DNA from: an uncultured Oscillospiraceae bacterium
GTDB lineage: Bacteria > Bacillota > Clostridia > Oscillospirales > Ruminococcaceae
Direction: 5' to 3'
Assembly: GCA_934466455.1 (NCBI GenBank)
Contig: CAKSLF010000013.1
Location: 1 to 49,444 of the forward strand
Length of the DNA: 49,444 nucleotides
Below, one piece after another: positions 24,094-33,377 of the stretch. The first letter of the stretch is position 1; every line of letters begins with the position of its first letter. A program made the position numbers and the translations under genes. The notes under the pieces are model-generated. The model saw nothing but the letters and a program-made list of their open reading frames with translations. It searched no databases and had not been told where the DNA came from.

Positions 24094-25899
24094 TCAATCG
24101 TCGTCCAGCTTCAGCACCGCCATAAAAGCTTCCTTCGGAAGCTCGACGGAGCCTATGCGGCGCATCTTCTTTTTGCCTTCCTTCTGCTTTTCAAGAAGCT
24201 TTTTCTTTCTTGTAATATCGCCGCCGTAGCACTTTGCAAGAACATCCTTGCGCAAAGCCTTTACGGTTTCTCTTGCGATTATCTTTCCGCCTATCGCCGC
24301 CTGAACCGGAACCTCAAAAAGCTGGCGGCTTATGTTGTCCCTAAGGCGTTCCACCATGCGGCGTGCTCTCGGATAGGCGTTTTCCGCAAAAACTATCATC
24401 GAAAGAGCGTCCACCTGCTCGCCGTTAAGAAGAACATCAAGCTTTACAAGCTTGCCCGGCTTATATCCGCAAGGCTCATAGTCAAAACTGGCGTAGCCCC
24501 TCGTCCTGCTTTTAAGAGCGTCGAAAAAGTCGTATATAATCTCACCGAGGGGAAGCTCATAATGCAGCTCCGCCCGGTCGGCTTCAAGATACTTTGTATC
24601 CCGGTAAATTCCCCGCCGCTGCTGGCAAAGATCCATAATGCTTCCGATATATTGTGTCGGGGTAAATATGCTTGCAAGAACATACGGCTCCTCGGAGGAT
24701 TCTATGGTCGCCGGGTCCGGGTAGTTTGTGGGGTTATCAAGCTCAACCGTGGTGCCGTCGGTAAGGTGCAGCTTATAAACAACGCTCGGTGCGGTGGTAA
24801 TAAGGTCAAGGCTGTATTCCCGCTCAAGCCGCTCAAGAATGACCTCCATATGAAGAAGCCCGAGAAAGCCGCAGCGGAAGCCAAAGCCGAGAGCTGCGGA
24901 GGTCTCCGGCTCAAAGCTAAGCGAGGCGTCGTTAAGGGTAAGCTTGTCGAGGGCGTCCCGCAGGTCGGGATATTTTGCCCCGTCAAGGGGATAAATTCCG
25001 GCATAAACCATCGGGCGAACCTTTTTGTAACCGGGAAGAGCCTCCGCCGCCGGGTTTTCCGCAAGGGTAACGGTGTCGCCTACGGCGGTATCCGCAACGG
25101 TTTTTATGGAGGCGGTAATATAGCCGACTTCTCCCGCCTTTATTTCTCCGGAGGGAACAAGCCGGGTTGCGCCCATATAGCCTACCTCAACAACATCAAA
25201 CTCCGCTCCGGTTGCCATCATGCGGATCCTGTCGCCGTTTTTAACGCTTCCGTCCATAACCCGCACATAGACGATAACTCCACGGTAGCTGTCGTATACG
25301 GAATCGAAAATAAGGGCTTTAAGCGGAGCGTCGTCCTCGCCCTTTGGGGCGGGAACGCCCTCAACAATCGCCTCGAGCACCGCATGAACATTTTCTCCGG
25401 TCTTTGCGGAAATTCTCGGAGCGTCAAGGGCGGGTATCCCGATTATATCCTCGATTTCATGGGCAACTCTGTCCGGGTCCGCTGCGGGAAGGTCGATTTT
25501 GTTGATGACCGGCACTATCTCAAGGTCGTGGTCAACCGCAAGATAGGCGTTTGCAAGGGTTTGTGCCTCAACCCCTTGGGAAGCGTCGACTATAAGCACC
25601 GCACCCTCGCAGGCGGCAAGCGAGCGGGAAACCTCATAGTTAAAGTCAACATGACCGGGAGTGTCGATTAGGTTAAAAACATACTCTTTTCCGTCGTCGG
25701 CATTGTAATGCAGCCTAACCGCACGGGATTTTATGGTAATGCCCCTCTCCCGCTCAATATCCATATTATCAAGAAGCTGTTCCTCCATATCTCTCGGAGC
25801 AACGGCGTTTGTGTTTTCCAATATCCTGTCCGCAAGGGTGGATTTGCCGTGGTCGATGTGGGCGATTATACAAAAATTTCTGATATTGTCCTGTGGCAA
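24094..25899 (-). CDS. lepA: Elongation factor 4 (LepA)
   Basis: 601 residues from a TTG start at 25899, supported by AGGAGG 9 bases upstream; the N-terminus PQDNIRNFCIIAHIDHGKST is standard. The GTPase motifs are AHIDHGKST (G1), DTPGHVDF (G3) and NKIDLP (G4). Domains II-IV and the LepA-specific C-terminal domain are complete (FDYEPCGYKPGKLVKLDVLL, QAAIGGKIIARETVKALRKD). The length matches the family. It binds ribosomes and can back-translocate them under stress; the ribosomal role is established for the family. Its own promoter is at 25936-25964. Confidence 0.96.
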   Translation of the reverse strand: MPQDNIRNFCIIAHIDHGKSTLADRILENTNAVAPRDMEEQLLDNMDIERERGITIKSRAVRLHYNADDGKEYVFNLIDTPGHVDFNYEVSRSLAACEGAVLIVDASQGVEAQTLANAYLAVDHDLEIVPVINKIDLPAADPDRVAHEIEDIIGIPALDAPRISAKTGENVHAVLEAIVEGVPAPKGEDDAPLKALIFDSVYDSYRGVIVYVRVMDGSVKNGDRIRMMATGAEFDVVEVGYMGATRLVPSGEIKAGEVGYITASIKTVADTAVGDTVTLAENPAAEALPGYKKVRPMVYAGIYPLDGAKYPDLRDALDKLTLNDASLSFEPETSAALGFGFRCGFLGLLHMEVILERLEREYSLDLITTAPSVVYKLHLTDGTTVELDNPTNYPDPATIESSEEPYVLASIFTPTQYIGSIMDLCQQRRGIYRDTKYLEADRAELHYELPLGEIIYDFFDALKSRTRGYASFDYEPCGYKPGKLVKLDVLLNGEQVDALSMIVFAENAYPRARRMVERLRDNISRQLFEVPVQAAIGGKIIARETVKALRKDVLAKCYGGDITRKKKLLEKQKEGKKKMRRIGSVELPKEAFMAVLKLDDD

Positions 25900-25935
25900 A
25901 ATAGAGTACCTCCTGTGTAAAATATACCAAGATAC

Positions 25936-25964
25936 ATTTTACCACGGTTAAAGGCAAAATTCAA
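25936..25964 (-). promoter_or_regulatory. lepA promoter
   Basis: Minus strand: TTGAAT (25959-25964), 17 bases, TAAAAT (25936-25941), followed by a short leader and AGGAGG before the TTG start. Confidence 0.65.
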
Positions 25965-26068
25965 CACGGCAGATAATATTTAATACAAATTTATAAAATT
26001 TATAGAAGAGGGCACGCCGCCAAAGCAAAAAACGGCGTGCTCAAAAATCCAAGCCTCCGTGCTCATAC

Positions 26069-26106
26069 AAAAGCCGTCCGTGCTCAAACGAGCACGGACG
26101 GCTTTT
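26069..26106. terminator. Bidirectional GTGCTC-type terminator between pepV and lepA
   Basis: AGCCGTCCGTGCTC (26072-26085), loop AAAC, GAGCACGGACGGCT (26090-26103), flanked by A and T runs on both sides. The 14-bp stem is perfect. Two further lone GTGCTCA motifs lie just left (about 26037 and 26059). Confidence 0.85.
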
Positions 26107-26124
26107 CCTCATTATTCCGTCTTA

Positions 26125-27549
26125 TTAAAATTCAAGTTCATCAAGCCTTAAAAGCAGGCGGGCATAAACCTTCATCGTTTTGATAAGCAGGCTTACGCTT
26201 GCACATTCGTCCGGCTGGTGAATGTCGCCCCGGAAAAGCCCAAAGGGGCTTTCAAAATCCGGGTCCTCGGAAGCAAGGGCATATGCGTTTGGCATATTTC
26301 TTGCATAGGTGCCGCCGCCCATGGTATAGGGCTTCCAGCTTTTCTCCGGAAAAATCTCGCCTATGGTTTCCATGCAGGTGTTCACAAGTGCGGAATCCGC
26401 CGGGATATAAAGCGGTGCGGAATCCGTAACATTATAAATACTTACGCCGAATTTTCCGACGGTTTTTTCAATGGCGGAAAGAACCTCGCTTCCCTTGCAG
26501 GTGACCGGATAGCGTATGTCTATGGAAAGGTCGAGCAAGCCCTCCTCGGAGCGCACAACGCCGCCGACATGAGTCAGCTTTCCGCTCGGCTCATCCTCAA
26601 GCGGAACGCCGATTGCCGCCCCGTTATAGTCGGAAAGCACCCTTGCAATAAAGCCGAGGGATTCCCTTGCGCCGCCCCTTGCAAGTCCCGCTTCAAGGGC
26701 GGCATTCGCCGCAACGCCTATGGCGTTTACGCCGTTTTCCGGGGTAGAGGCGTGTACGGAGGCACCCTCCGCAACGATTTTTACATTTTCGCCCTCACGA
26801 ATAACGGAGATCCGCTCTTTTCCGCAAAGCTTTTCCGCCGCCTCCTCGTAAGAAACTCCGGAAAGCACAAGCTCCGCATGACCCGCAACAACATTGCGGA
26901 CCGTTCCGCCAAAAAAGCTTACGATATTGGAATTTTTATCGGGAACGGAAAAATTAAAGCGCATAATGCCTTTTTCTCCGTGGCAAATCGGATATTGGCT
27001 GTCCGGAGTAAAGGAAACTGCCGGAAGCTTTTCGGAGGTTGCCTTATAATGCTTTATGTCATCCATTCCGCATTCCTCGTCGCCGCCCATAAAAATCTCA
27101 ACGGCTCTGCGGGGCATAAGGTCAAGCTCCTTTAAGCACCGCACCGCATATACGGAAGCCCAAAGCGGACCCTTGTCGTCCATAACGCCTCTTCCGATTA
27201 TAATATCGTCGTTATAACGGGTCATCTCATATGGAGGAAACTCCCAATCGTCGCCGCAGGGAACAACATCAAGATGCCCGAGAATGCCAACCTTTTCTTC
27301 GCCCTTTCCCGCATGGGCAACAAGGCAGAAGTTATCCCTATTTTCAACCTCAAAGCCGTAGCCCTCCGCCATTTCCTTTGCTTTTTTAAGAACCGCCGCG
27401 CTGCCCCTGCCAAAAGGGAATTCTCCCGGCGCAACGCCGAGATTTGCGGGGGAGGGCACAGCGATAAGCTGTGCAAGGTCGGAGAGATATTCCTCTCTGT
27501 GACGGTCTATCCATTCGTCAATTCGGTTTGTAATTTCTTTATTAAGCAT
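26125..27549 (-). CDS. pepV: M20 family dipeptidase (PepV-type)
   Basis: 474 residues. The di-metal peptidase motifs are visible: ILGHLDVVPCGDDW (metal His and catalytic Asp), RGVMDDKGPLWA (bridging Asp), MGGDEECGMDD (catalytic Glu pair) and HASTPENGVNAIG in the lid domain. The C-terminal metal His is in GDIHQPDE. Length and motifs fit the PepV/Sapep group that cleaves dipeptides, usually cytoplasmic amino-acid scavenging. The start is ATG 27549 with AGGAGG. The gene is divergent from the Rrf2 regulator with its own consensus-like promoter. The gene symbol rests on motif and length only. Confidence 0.85.
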   Translation of the reverse strand: MLNKEITNRIDEWIDRHREEYLSDLAQLIAVPSPANLGVAPGEFPFGRGSAAVLKKAKEMAEGYGFEVENRDNFCLVAHAGKGEEKVGILGHLDVVPCGDDWEFPPYEMTRYNDDIIIGRGVMDDKGPLWASVYAVRCLKELDLMPRRAVEIFMGGDEECGMDDIKHYKATSEKLPAVSFTPDSQYPICHGEKGIMRFNFSVPDKNSNIVSFFGGTVRNVVAGHAELVLSGVSYEEAAEKLCGKERISVIREGENVKIVAEGASVHASTPENGVNAIGVAANAALEAGLARGGARESLGFIARVLSDYNGAAIGVPLEDEPSGKLTHVGGVVRSEEGLLDLSIDIRYPVTCKGSEVLSAIEKTVGKFGVSIYNVTDSAPLYIPADSALVNTCMETIGEIFPEKSWKPYTMGGGTYARNMPNAYALASEDPDFESPFGLFRGDIHQPDECASVSLLIKTMKVYARLLLRLDELEF

Positions 27550-27580
27550 ATGCTGTCCTCCTTTTTGGGAAAATTATCAC

Positions 27581-27609
27581 ATTATAATTGTATCACATTA
27601 AAGCGTCAA
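27581..27609 (-). promoter_or_regulatory. Promoter of the PepV-type dipeptidase
   Basis: Minus strand: TTGACG (27604-27609), 17 bases, TATAAT (27581-27586). Almost full consensus. Confidence 0.75.
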
Positions 27610-27678
27610 AGTAAATACCGCAGAAAAAAATTCTTTTATATTTTCCTTTATTTTAATAAAAAATTAAAGAGCGGCTTA

Positions 27679-27707
27679 TTGCGAAAAAGGGCTTTGTGTG
27701 CTATAAT
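27679..27707 (+). promoter_or_regulatory. Promoter of the Rrf2 regulator
   Basis: TTGCGA (27679-27684), 17 bases, TATAAT (27702-27707), about 35 bases before the ATG at 27742. Confidence 0.7.
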
Positions 27708-27741
27708 TAGCTGTTATCAGAATACATTGGAGGAAAAAACA

Positions 27742-28167
27742 ATGATGATCTCTACCAAGGGGCGGTATGGGCTTCGGCTTGTTCTGGACCTTGCGAAGGA
27801 GGGGACGGAGCGTCCCGTGCCGGTAAAGGAGATTTCCGGCAGACAAAATATAAGCGAAAAATATCTTGAGCAGATAATTATGCCCCTTGCCCGGGCGGGA
27901 ATAGTAAAAAGCGTCCGCGGAGTTAAGGGCGGCTATGTCCTCGGCCGCCCGGCGGAGGAAATAACCGCCGGGGAGGTTCTTCGTGCGGCGGAGGGCAGCA
28001 TAGCCCCCGTCGAATGCTGCTCAAGCGGCTGCGAGCATTCCGGCGACTGCGTTCCCTTCGGGCTTTATAAAAAAATCCAGGATGCGGTGGATTCCGTTGT
28101 GGATTCCACGACCATTGCCGATATGCTGGAGGATGCCGGCTTTTTCGGCGAATGCGGAAAACAGTAA
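27742..28167 (+). CDS. Rrf2 family transcriptional regulator
   Basis: 141 residues from ATG 27742 behind GGAGG. It begins MMISTKGRYGLRLVLDLAKE, the standard Rrf2 start. The winged helix (VPVKEISGRQNISEKYLEQI, then RGVKGGYVLGRP) is followed by a Cys cluster in VECCSSGCEHSGDCVPF (four Cys over 13 residues). IscR/NsrR-type relatives bind an Fe-S cluster with three Cys there, while CymR-type ones lack it, so Fe-S or redox sensing is plausible. No cysteine desulfurase gene follows, so this looks like a stand-alone sensor; targets unknown. Confidence 0.88.
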   Translation: MMISTKGRYGLRLVLDLAKEGTERPVPVKEISGRQNISEKYLEQIIMPLARAGIVKSVRGVKGGYVLGRPAEEITAGEVLRAAEGSIAPVECCSSGCEHSGDCVPFGLYKKIQDAVDSVVDSTTIADMLEDAGFFGECGKQ

Positions 28168-28283
28168 AGCTCTCTCCCGGCGGCTCCCTTTTCTAAAAGC
28201 CGGATATTCGGCGGCGGATAATGAAAAAAACGCCTTTGCGGGGCTTTTTCCGCAATATTAACACAATTTTCACATTTGTTTTG

Positions 28284-28312
28284 TTGCTAACGGCGGAAAA
28301 GCACATTATAAT
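28284..28312 (+). promoter_or_regulatory. mreB promoter
   Basis: TTGCTA (28284-28289), 17 bases, TATAAT (28307-28312), about 60 bases before the mreB ATG. Confidence 0.7.
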
Positions 28313-28375
28313 ATATCTGTTGAACCGTTTGTGACCGTAAAAAAGAATTTTATCGCTCGAAAGGAGCTTTTAATA

Positions 28376-29407
28376 ATGTCATTTTCCATGTTTAATCAGG
28401 ACATAGGTATCGACCTCGGTACCGCAAACACCCTTATTTTTTCAAAGGGCAAGGGCATAATCATGCGCGAGCCTTCCGTTGTTGCGGTTGATACACGCAC
28501 CGACACCGTCCGCTATGTCGGACAGGAGGCAAAGGATGTCATCGGACGCACCCCCGGCTCTATCGTAGCCGTCCGTCCGCTTAAAGACGGCGTTATCGCC
28601 GATTTTGACATTGCCGCAAGTATGCTCCAGATATTCATCAAAAAGGTTTTCAACAACTCCGTTTTTGCAAGACCGAGAGTTGTTATCTGCATTCCCTCCG
28701 GCGTAACGGAGGTAGAACGCCGTGCGGTTAAGGAAGCTGCCATGAAAGCCGGCGCACGCCATGTTTCGATTATCGAAGAGCCGATGGCTGCCGCCATAGG
28801 CGCAGGGCTTCCCGTTGCGGAAGCCTGCGGCAGCATGGTCGTCGATATCGGCGGCGGCACAAGCGAGGTTGCCGTAATCTCCCTCGGCGGTATCGTTGCC
28901 TCAAAATCCGTCCGTGTCGGCGGCGATGAGTTTGACGCCGCAATCATCTCCTACATAAAGAGAAAATACAACCTCCTTATCGGCGAACGCTCCGCAGAAA
29001 GCATCAAAATGACAATAGGCTCCGCCTTCCCCTTTGAGGAGGAGCTTGAAATGGAAATCAAGGGCCGCAACCTTGTTGACGGTCTTCCCAAGAATATGTT
29101 CATCACAAGCGAGGAAATTCGGGACGCTCTTTCGGATCCGCTTTCCGCCATTATGGACGCAATAAAATCCACCCTTGAGCGCACCCCGCCGGAGCTTTCC
29201 GCCGATATTATCGACCACGGAATAACCCTTACCGGCGGCGGAAGCCTGCTCCATAATATTGATAAGCTTGTTTCCAAAGAAACCGGTATTCCGGTAAATA
29301 TTGCGGAAAACGCCCTTGATTGCGTTGCCGCCGGTGCAGGACTTGTTCTTGATAACCTCGATTTGCTCAAAGAGGTTGTTTCCGACAGCGAACGCCGCCT
29401 TGGATAA
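28376..29407 (+). CDS. mreB: Rod-shape actin homologue MreB
   Basis: 343 residues from ATG 28376, which has AAAGGAG upstream; an in-frame GTG at 28331 gives a non-family N-terminus. The actin-fold nucleotide motifs are IGIDLGTANTLIF (phosphate 1), VVDIGGGTSEVAVISLGG (phosphate 2) and ITLTGGGSLLHNIDKL (adenosine). It forms membrane-bound filaments that position the elongation cell-wall machinery. It is the first gene of mreB-mreC-mreD-PBP2, separated from mreC by a terminator-like hairpin. Confidence 0.96.
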   Translation: MSFSMFNQDIGIDLGTANTLIFSKGKGIIMREPSVVAVDTRTDTVRYVGQEAKDVIGRTPGSIVAVRPLKDGVIADFDIAASMLQIFIKKVFNNSVFARPRVVICIPSGVTEVERRAVKEAAMKAGARHVSIIEEPMAAAIGAGLPVAEACGSMVVDIGGGTSEVAVISLGGIVASKSVRVGGDEFDAAIISYIKRKYNLLIGERSAESIKMTIGSAFPFEEELEMEIKGRNLVDGLPKNMFITSEEIRDALSDPLSAIMDAIKSTLERTPPELSADIIDHGITLTGGGSLLHNIDKLVSKETGIPVNIAENALDCVAAGAGLVLDNLDLLKEVVSDSERRLG

Positions 29408-29426
29408 TAACAAAAATTTGCCGAAT

Positions 29427-29454
29427 ATGTGCCGCTTTCTGCGGCACATTTTTG
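29427..29454 (+). terminator. Hairpin between mreB and mreC
   Basis: ATGTGCCGC (29427-29435), loop TTTCT, GCGGCACAT (29441-29449), then TTTTG. It looks like an intrinsic terminator or attenuator and could set a higher MreB than MreC level. Confidence 0.7.
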
Positions 29455-29511
29455 TAAACGGAGGGCACTTCGCCCTTTTTTGCAGAATAACCGGAAAAGG
29501 AGGAAACGCCA

Positions 29512-30387
29512 ATGCAAAAATTTTTTAAGAGCTGGGGCTTTAAGCTGCTTTGCGCCCTTGCCGTTCTTGCAATAGCGGTTATGGTCCGTGCGGCTGCGGT
29601 GGGCGACGCCGATGTTTTTATATCCCAAACTCTTTCGGTAATTTCCCAACCGTTTCTTAAACTGAGCACCTCCGTTTCCGAATCGGTAAACGGCTTTCTC
29701 GACCGCTTTGTCCGCACGGAGGATGTTTTTCTTGAAAACGAGGAGCTTCGCCGCCAGCTTAGGGAGGCAAACGACAAGCTTGTTGAATATGAAAACATAA
29801 AGCGTGAAAACGAACAGTTCCGGGAATTTTTACAGCTTAAAGAGAACAACCCGGACTATGATTTTGAAACCGCAACGGTAATCGGACGCGATTCCACAAG
29901 CCGCTTCGGCTCCTTTACCATTGATAAAGGAAGCGTTGACGGAATCGAGGTCGCCGACCCGGTCATCACCTCGGACGGACTTGTCGGCATTGTTTGGGAG
30001 GTTGGGCTTACCTATTCCCATGTAAGAACCGTAATCGATATTTCCGTAGATGTCGGCGTTTACAGTATTTCAACCCGAGATTCCGGAATTGTTTCCGGCG
30101 ATATAACCCTCTCCTCGGAAGGGCTTTGCAAGCTCCACTATCTTCCTAAAAACAGCGGAATTTCCGCCGGGGAGCTTATCGTAACCTCCGGCATAGGCGG
30201 AGTTTTTCCAAAAAACCTTGTTGTCGGAACGGTCCGCAGCATCGAGCTTGATTCAAACGGACTTTCCCTTTCCGCAGCAATAGAGCCTGCGGCGGACATC
30301 GCCGGAGTTACCGATGTTCTTGTAATAAAATCCTTCGACGGTCAGTCCGGCGGCGTTTCCGCCGAAAGCGGGGAGGCGGGCAAATGA
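29512..30387 (+). CDS. mreC: Rod-shape-determining protein MreC
   Basis: 291 residues. One N-terminal membrane helix (FKLLCALAVLAIAVMVRAAAV) is followed by a coiled coil of about 40 residues (ENEELRRQLREANDKLVEYE, then IKRENEQFREFL). The paired beta-barrel MreC domain contains VIGRDSTSRFGSFTIDKGS and GLVGIVWEVG. It links MreB/MreD to the penicillin-binding proteins outside the membrane. The start is ATG behind AGGAGG. The stop overlaps mreD (ATGA), so translation is coupled. Confidence 0.95.
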   Translation: MQKFFKSWGFKLLCALAVLAIAVMVRAAAVGDADVFISQTLSVISQPFLKLSTSVSESVNGFLDRFVRTEDVFLENEELRRQLREANDKLVEYENIKRENEQFREFLQLKENNPDYDFETATVIGRDSTSRFGSFTIDKGSVDGIEVADPVITSDGLVGIVWEVGLTYSHVRTVIDISVDVGVYSISTRDSGIVSGDITLSSEGLCKLHYLPKNSGISAGELIVTSGIGGVFPKNLVVGTVRSIELDSNGLSLSAAIEPAADIAGVTDVLVIKSFDGQSGGVSAESGEAGK

Positions 30388-30908
30388 CTCCTCTTCTCCG
30401 CCGCCGAATCATAAAATTTTCCGTATATACGCTTATAATCTTTGTGCTGTATATTCTTCAAAGCACCCCCGGCTTTTTTGAGGTCGGCGGGGCTGCGCCG
30501 ATTTTTGTGCTTCCCGCCTGCGTTTGCCTTTCCGTATACGAGGGCGAAACCTCCGGAGGGGTTTTCGGCTTTTTTGCCGGTCTTTTGTGCGATTGCGCAG
30601 CGGAAACCGTCTTTGGCTTTAATGCGCTTTTCTTTATGCTTCTTTGCACCGGAGCCGGGCTGCTTTTTATTTATGTTCTCCGGAGAAGCGTGCTCAATGT
30701 GATGCTAATCAGCCTTTCGGCGATTTTTGTCCGCAGCCTTTTGGAGTTTTTCTTCTCCTTTGTACTGTATGATTACCCCGGTCTTGCTATGTTTTTCTAT
30801 ACGGTAATTGCCCCGCAGGTTGCGCTTACTGCGATTTTTTCCCTGCCGCTCTGCCTGCTTTTCCGAAGCCTGCACAGCCGCTTTGAGCCGGAGGAGGCAA
30901 GGGAGTAA
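30384..30908 (+). CDS. mreD: Rod-shape-determining protein MreD
   Basis: 174 residues, five or six hydrophobic segments (FSVYTLIIFVLYILQSTPGF, GVFGFFAGLLCDCAAETVFG, LFFMLLCTGAGLLFIYVL, FFYTVIAPQVALTAIFSL). It starts inside the mreC stop codon (ATGA). Small membrane component of the elongasome. Identification rests on position, length and topology plus the FFAGLLCD motif. Confidence 0.9.
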   Translation: MTPLLRRRIIKFSVYTLIIFVLYILQSTPGFFEVGGAAPIFVLPACVCLSVYEGETSGGVFGFFAGLLCDCAAETVFGFNALFFMLLCTGAGLLFIYVLRRSVLNVMLISLSAIFVRSLLEFFFSFVLYDYPGLAMFFYTVIAPQVALTAIFSLPLCLLFRSLHSRFEPEEARE

Positions 30909-31232
30909 TTTTCGCTGTTCCGCTTCATTCTCTTTGGAATAAAGCCAAAGCCCGCTCTGCGCTCTGCTTTGCGCCCTTTTCCGCCCCGTGCGGAAAAATC
31001 CGCCGCCGCAAAAGCGGCTCGGCGAACCGTAACCCGCAAAGCCCCACGGAGAAAAACCGGGCTGCGCCCGCAAAAGGCTTGCCGCTTTGCGCCCCTTTTC
31101 CGCCCCATGCGAAAAAATCCGCCCGCCGACTGCCCGATTTTTTTTGAAGCGGCAGAATCCCAAAAAACCGAAAAAACCGCCGCCGTGTTTTGCGGCGAAA
31201 AGTATTTTGCCGCATTTTGAAAGGAAAAAGCA
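30909..31232. repeat. mreD-PBP2 spacer with an imperfect direct repeat
   Basis: 324 bp without a supported gene. CTTTGCGCCCTTTTCCGCCC(C)GTGCG at about 30970 recurs at about 31087 as CTTTGCGCCCCTTTTCCGCC followed by CCATGCG, both continuing into AAAATCCGCC; spacing is about 118 bp. It also contains AAACCGCCGCCG...CGGCG, which can pair. No promoter is obvious, so the PBP2 gene may still be read from upstream. Confidence 0.6.
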
Positions 31233-33251
31233 ATGGAAAACGAAAAAAACGGCAATATAATAAATTGGCGTCACGCAGTGCTTATAATTTTTGTGCTGCT
31301 TATGGCATTTATCATAATGGTCCGCCTTATGACAATGCAGATAGTTGACGGCGAAAGCTACCAGTCACTAATAACCGAGGGCTATTCCGTCATAAAAACG
31401 ATCGAGGCTGCAAGAGGCGATATTGTTGACCGCTATGGACGAAGCCTTGCGGTAAACCGTGTTTGCTACGACATAGTGTTCGATAAAAACAATATCGTAA
31501 AAGGCGAGGAAAACTCCGTAATCCTGGAGCTTATCGCCATCCTTGAGCAAAACGGCGAGGAATGGATAGACAGCCTCCCCATTTCAAAACAGCCGCCATG
31601 GGAATACACCGGCTCCGATACGGCGCAAAGCCGTCTTCGTAAACGCCTTGACCTTGCGGAATTTGCCACCGTCGATGATGTCATCTTCCGCCTTAAAGAG
31701 CGTTACGGGCTTGAGGATATGAGCGATTCCGACTTTAGAAAAGCCGCCGGGGTCCGCTATGAGATGGAGCGGGTCGGCTATAACTACAATACGCCCTATA
31801 CCTTTGCGGAGGATGTTTCCTCCGCAACCGTAAATATAATAAGCGAGCACAGCTATTATTTTCAGGGAATAAGCATCGAGGAAAGCTACGAAAGGGAATA
31901 CCCAAACGGAGATGTCGCCCCCCATATAGTCGGGATGACCGGAATTATTTTTGAAGAGGAATACGAAAAGCTTGACCACAGCGTCTACGGAATGAACGAT
32001 ATAATCGGAAAAAGCGGGCTTGAATCCGCCTTTGAAGCCCAGCTTAGAGGTCACGACGGAAAAATAAAGGTGACCTATAATGCCGACGGCGATGTTATAA
32101 GCGAGGAGGTAATCGACCCCGCCGTTCCCGGTTCAACGGTCGTTTCTACCCTTGATATAGACCTTGCGCGGGTTGCGCAGGAGGCTCTTGCAAAACAGAT
32201 AGAATACCTTCGGGCGAATGCCGAGCCCGGCAAGGGCAAGGAATCCGAGGGCGGAACCGCCGTTGTTATCGAGGTGGGAACCGGGGAGATACTTGCCGTC
32301 GCAAACTATCCGAGCTATGACCTTTCCACCTATTCCGCCGATTACAACGCCCTGCTTGAAACGGAATATAACCCTCTTTTTAACCGTGCCTGCGAGGGGC
32401 TTTATGCAATAGGCTCCACCTTTAAGCCCTGTATGGCTACCGCCGCTCTCCAGCTTGGCACAATAAAAGCAAACACGACCGTAACCTGCAACCATGTATA
32501 CACATACTATGACGATTATCACCCAACCTGCCTCGGAAATCACGGCTCCATAAATGTGATCCGTGCCCTCGGCTATTCCTGCAACATCTTCTTTTATGAA
32601 ATCGGGCGGGAAATGGGTATAGACAATATCCGCCAATACGCCTATTACTACGGCTTGGGCGAGCCTACCGGAATCGAGCTTAAAGAACGCATCGGTCAGG
32701 TCTCAAGCCCGGATTACGCTGCGGAAAGGGGCATTACATGGCAAAAGGGCGATGTTCTTCAAACCGCAATAGGACAAAGTTACAGCCTTTTTTCCCCGGT
32801 CCAGGTCGCAAACTATGCCGCAACTATCGCAAACCATGGCGTTAGGGTAAACGCCCACTTTGTAAAAAGCGTAAATTCCTATGACTTCAGCGAGGTTGTA
32901 TACGAAACTCCGATAGAGGTGCTCTCCGATATGGGAATGACGGATTACACCTACGAAACGGTCCTTAAAGGAATGCTCCAATCCTCGGAGGATTCCTCAG
33001 GCTTTGTTTGGCGCAACAGTCCCCTTTACGGAAAGGTCGCATCAAAAACCGGCACCCCGCAAACAAGTACCGCAACGGTGAACAGCACCTTTATCTGCTT
33101 TGCTCCGGCGGATGACCCAAAAATCGCAATCGCCGTTATTATCGAAAAAGGCTGGCAGGGCTATACCGCCGCCCCGGTCGCAAGGGATATTCTCGAATAT
33201 TATTTCGGCGAAACAAAATCCGAAGAGCAGGGCGGAGTTATTATTCCGTAA
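31233..33251 (+). CDS. mrdA: Class B penicillin-binding protein 2 (elongasome transpeptidase)
   Basis: 672 residues. One N-terminal membrane helix (AVLIIFVLLMAFIIMVRLM) is followed by the PBP dimerisation domain (RGDIVDRYGRSLAVNRVCYD, EREYPNGDVAPHIVG). The transpeptidase has S395-T-F-K398 (GSTFKP), S449-C-N451 and K605-T-G607. It crosslinks peptidoglycan during elongation with RodA and MreBCD. The start is ATG 31233 behind AAAGGA. The position after mreD is the family norm. Confidence 0.93.
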   Translation: MENEKNGNIINWRHAVLIIFVLLMAFIIMVRLMTMQIVDGESYQSLITEGYSVIKTIEAARGDIVDRYGRSLAVNRVCYDIVFDKNNIVKGEENSVILELIAILEQNGEEWIDSLPISKQPPWEYTGSDTAQSRLRKRLDLAEFATVDDVIFRLKERYGLEDMSDSDFRKAAGVRYEMERVGYNYNTPYTFAEDVSSATVNIISEHSYYFQGISIEESYEREYPNGDVAPHIVGMTGIIFEEEYEKLDHSVYGMNDIIGKSGLESAFEAQLRGHDGKIKVTYNADGDVISEEVIDPAVPGSTVVSTLDIDLARVAQEALAKQIEYLRANAEPGKGKESEGGTAVVIEVGTGEILAVANYPSYDLSTYSADYNALLETEYNPLFNRACEGLYAIGSTFKPCMATAALQLGTIKANTTVTCNHVYTYYDDYHPTCLGNHGSINVIRALGYSCNIFFYEIGREMGIDNIRQYAYYYGLGEPTGIELKERIGQVSSPDYAAERGITWQKGDVLQTAIGQSYSLFSPVQVANYAATIANHGVRVNAHFVKSVNSYDFSEVVYETPIEVLSDMGMTDYTYETVLKGMLQSSEDSSGFVWRNSPLYGKVASKTGTPQTSTATVNSTFICFAPADDPKIAIAVIIEKGWQGYTAAPVARDILEYYFGETKSEEQGGVIIP

Positions 33252-33320
33252 GCGGCTTTTTTGCTTTTCGGCACCGCTTTTATAATCCCCGTGCTCAAAA
33301 AAATTTTCCGCCGATGAAAA

Positions 33321-33358
33321 AAATCCCCGTGCTCAAAAATGAGCACGGGGATTTTGTT
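33321..33358. terminator. GTGCTC-type terminator after the PBP2 gene
   Basis: AAATCCCCGTGCTC (33321-33334), loop AAAAAT, GAGCACGGGGATTT (33341-33354), T-run. It also serves the convergent S26-like gene. A lone CCCCGTGCTCAAAAA lies 45 bp to the left (about 33287). Confidence 0.85.
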
Positions 33359-33377
33359 TATCCTCCGCAGGCGACTT

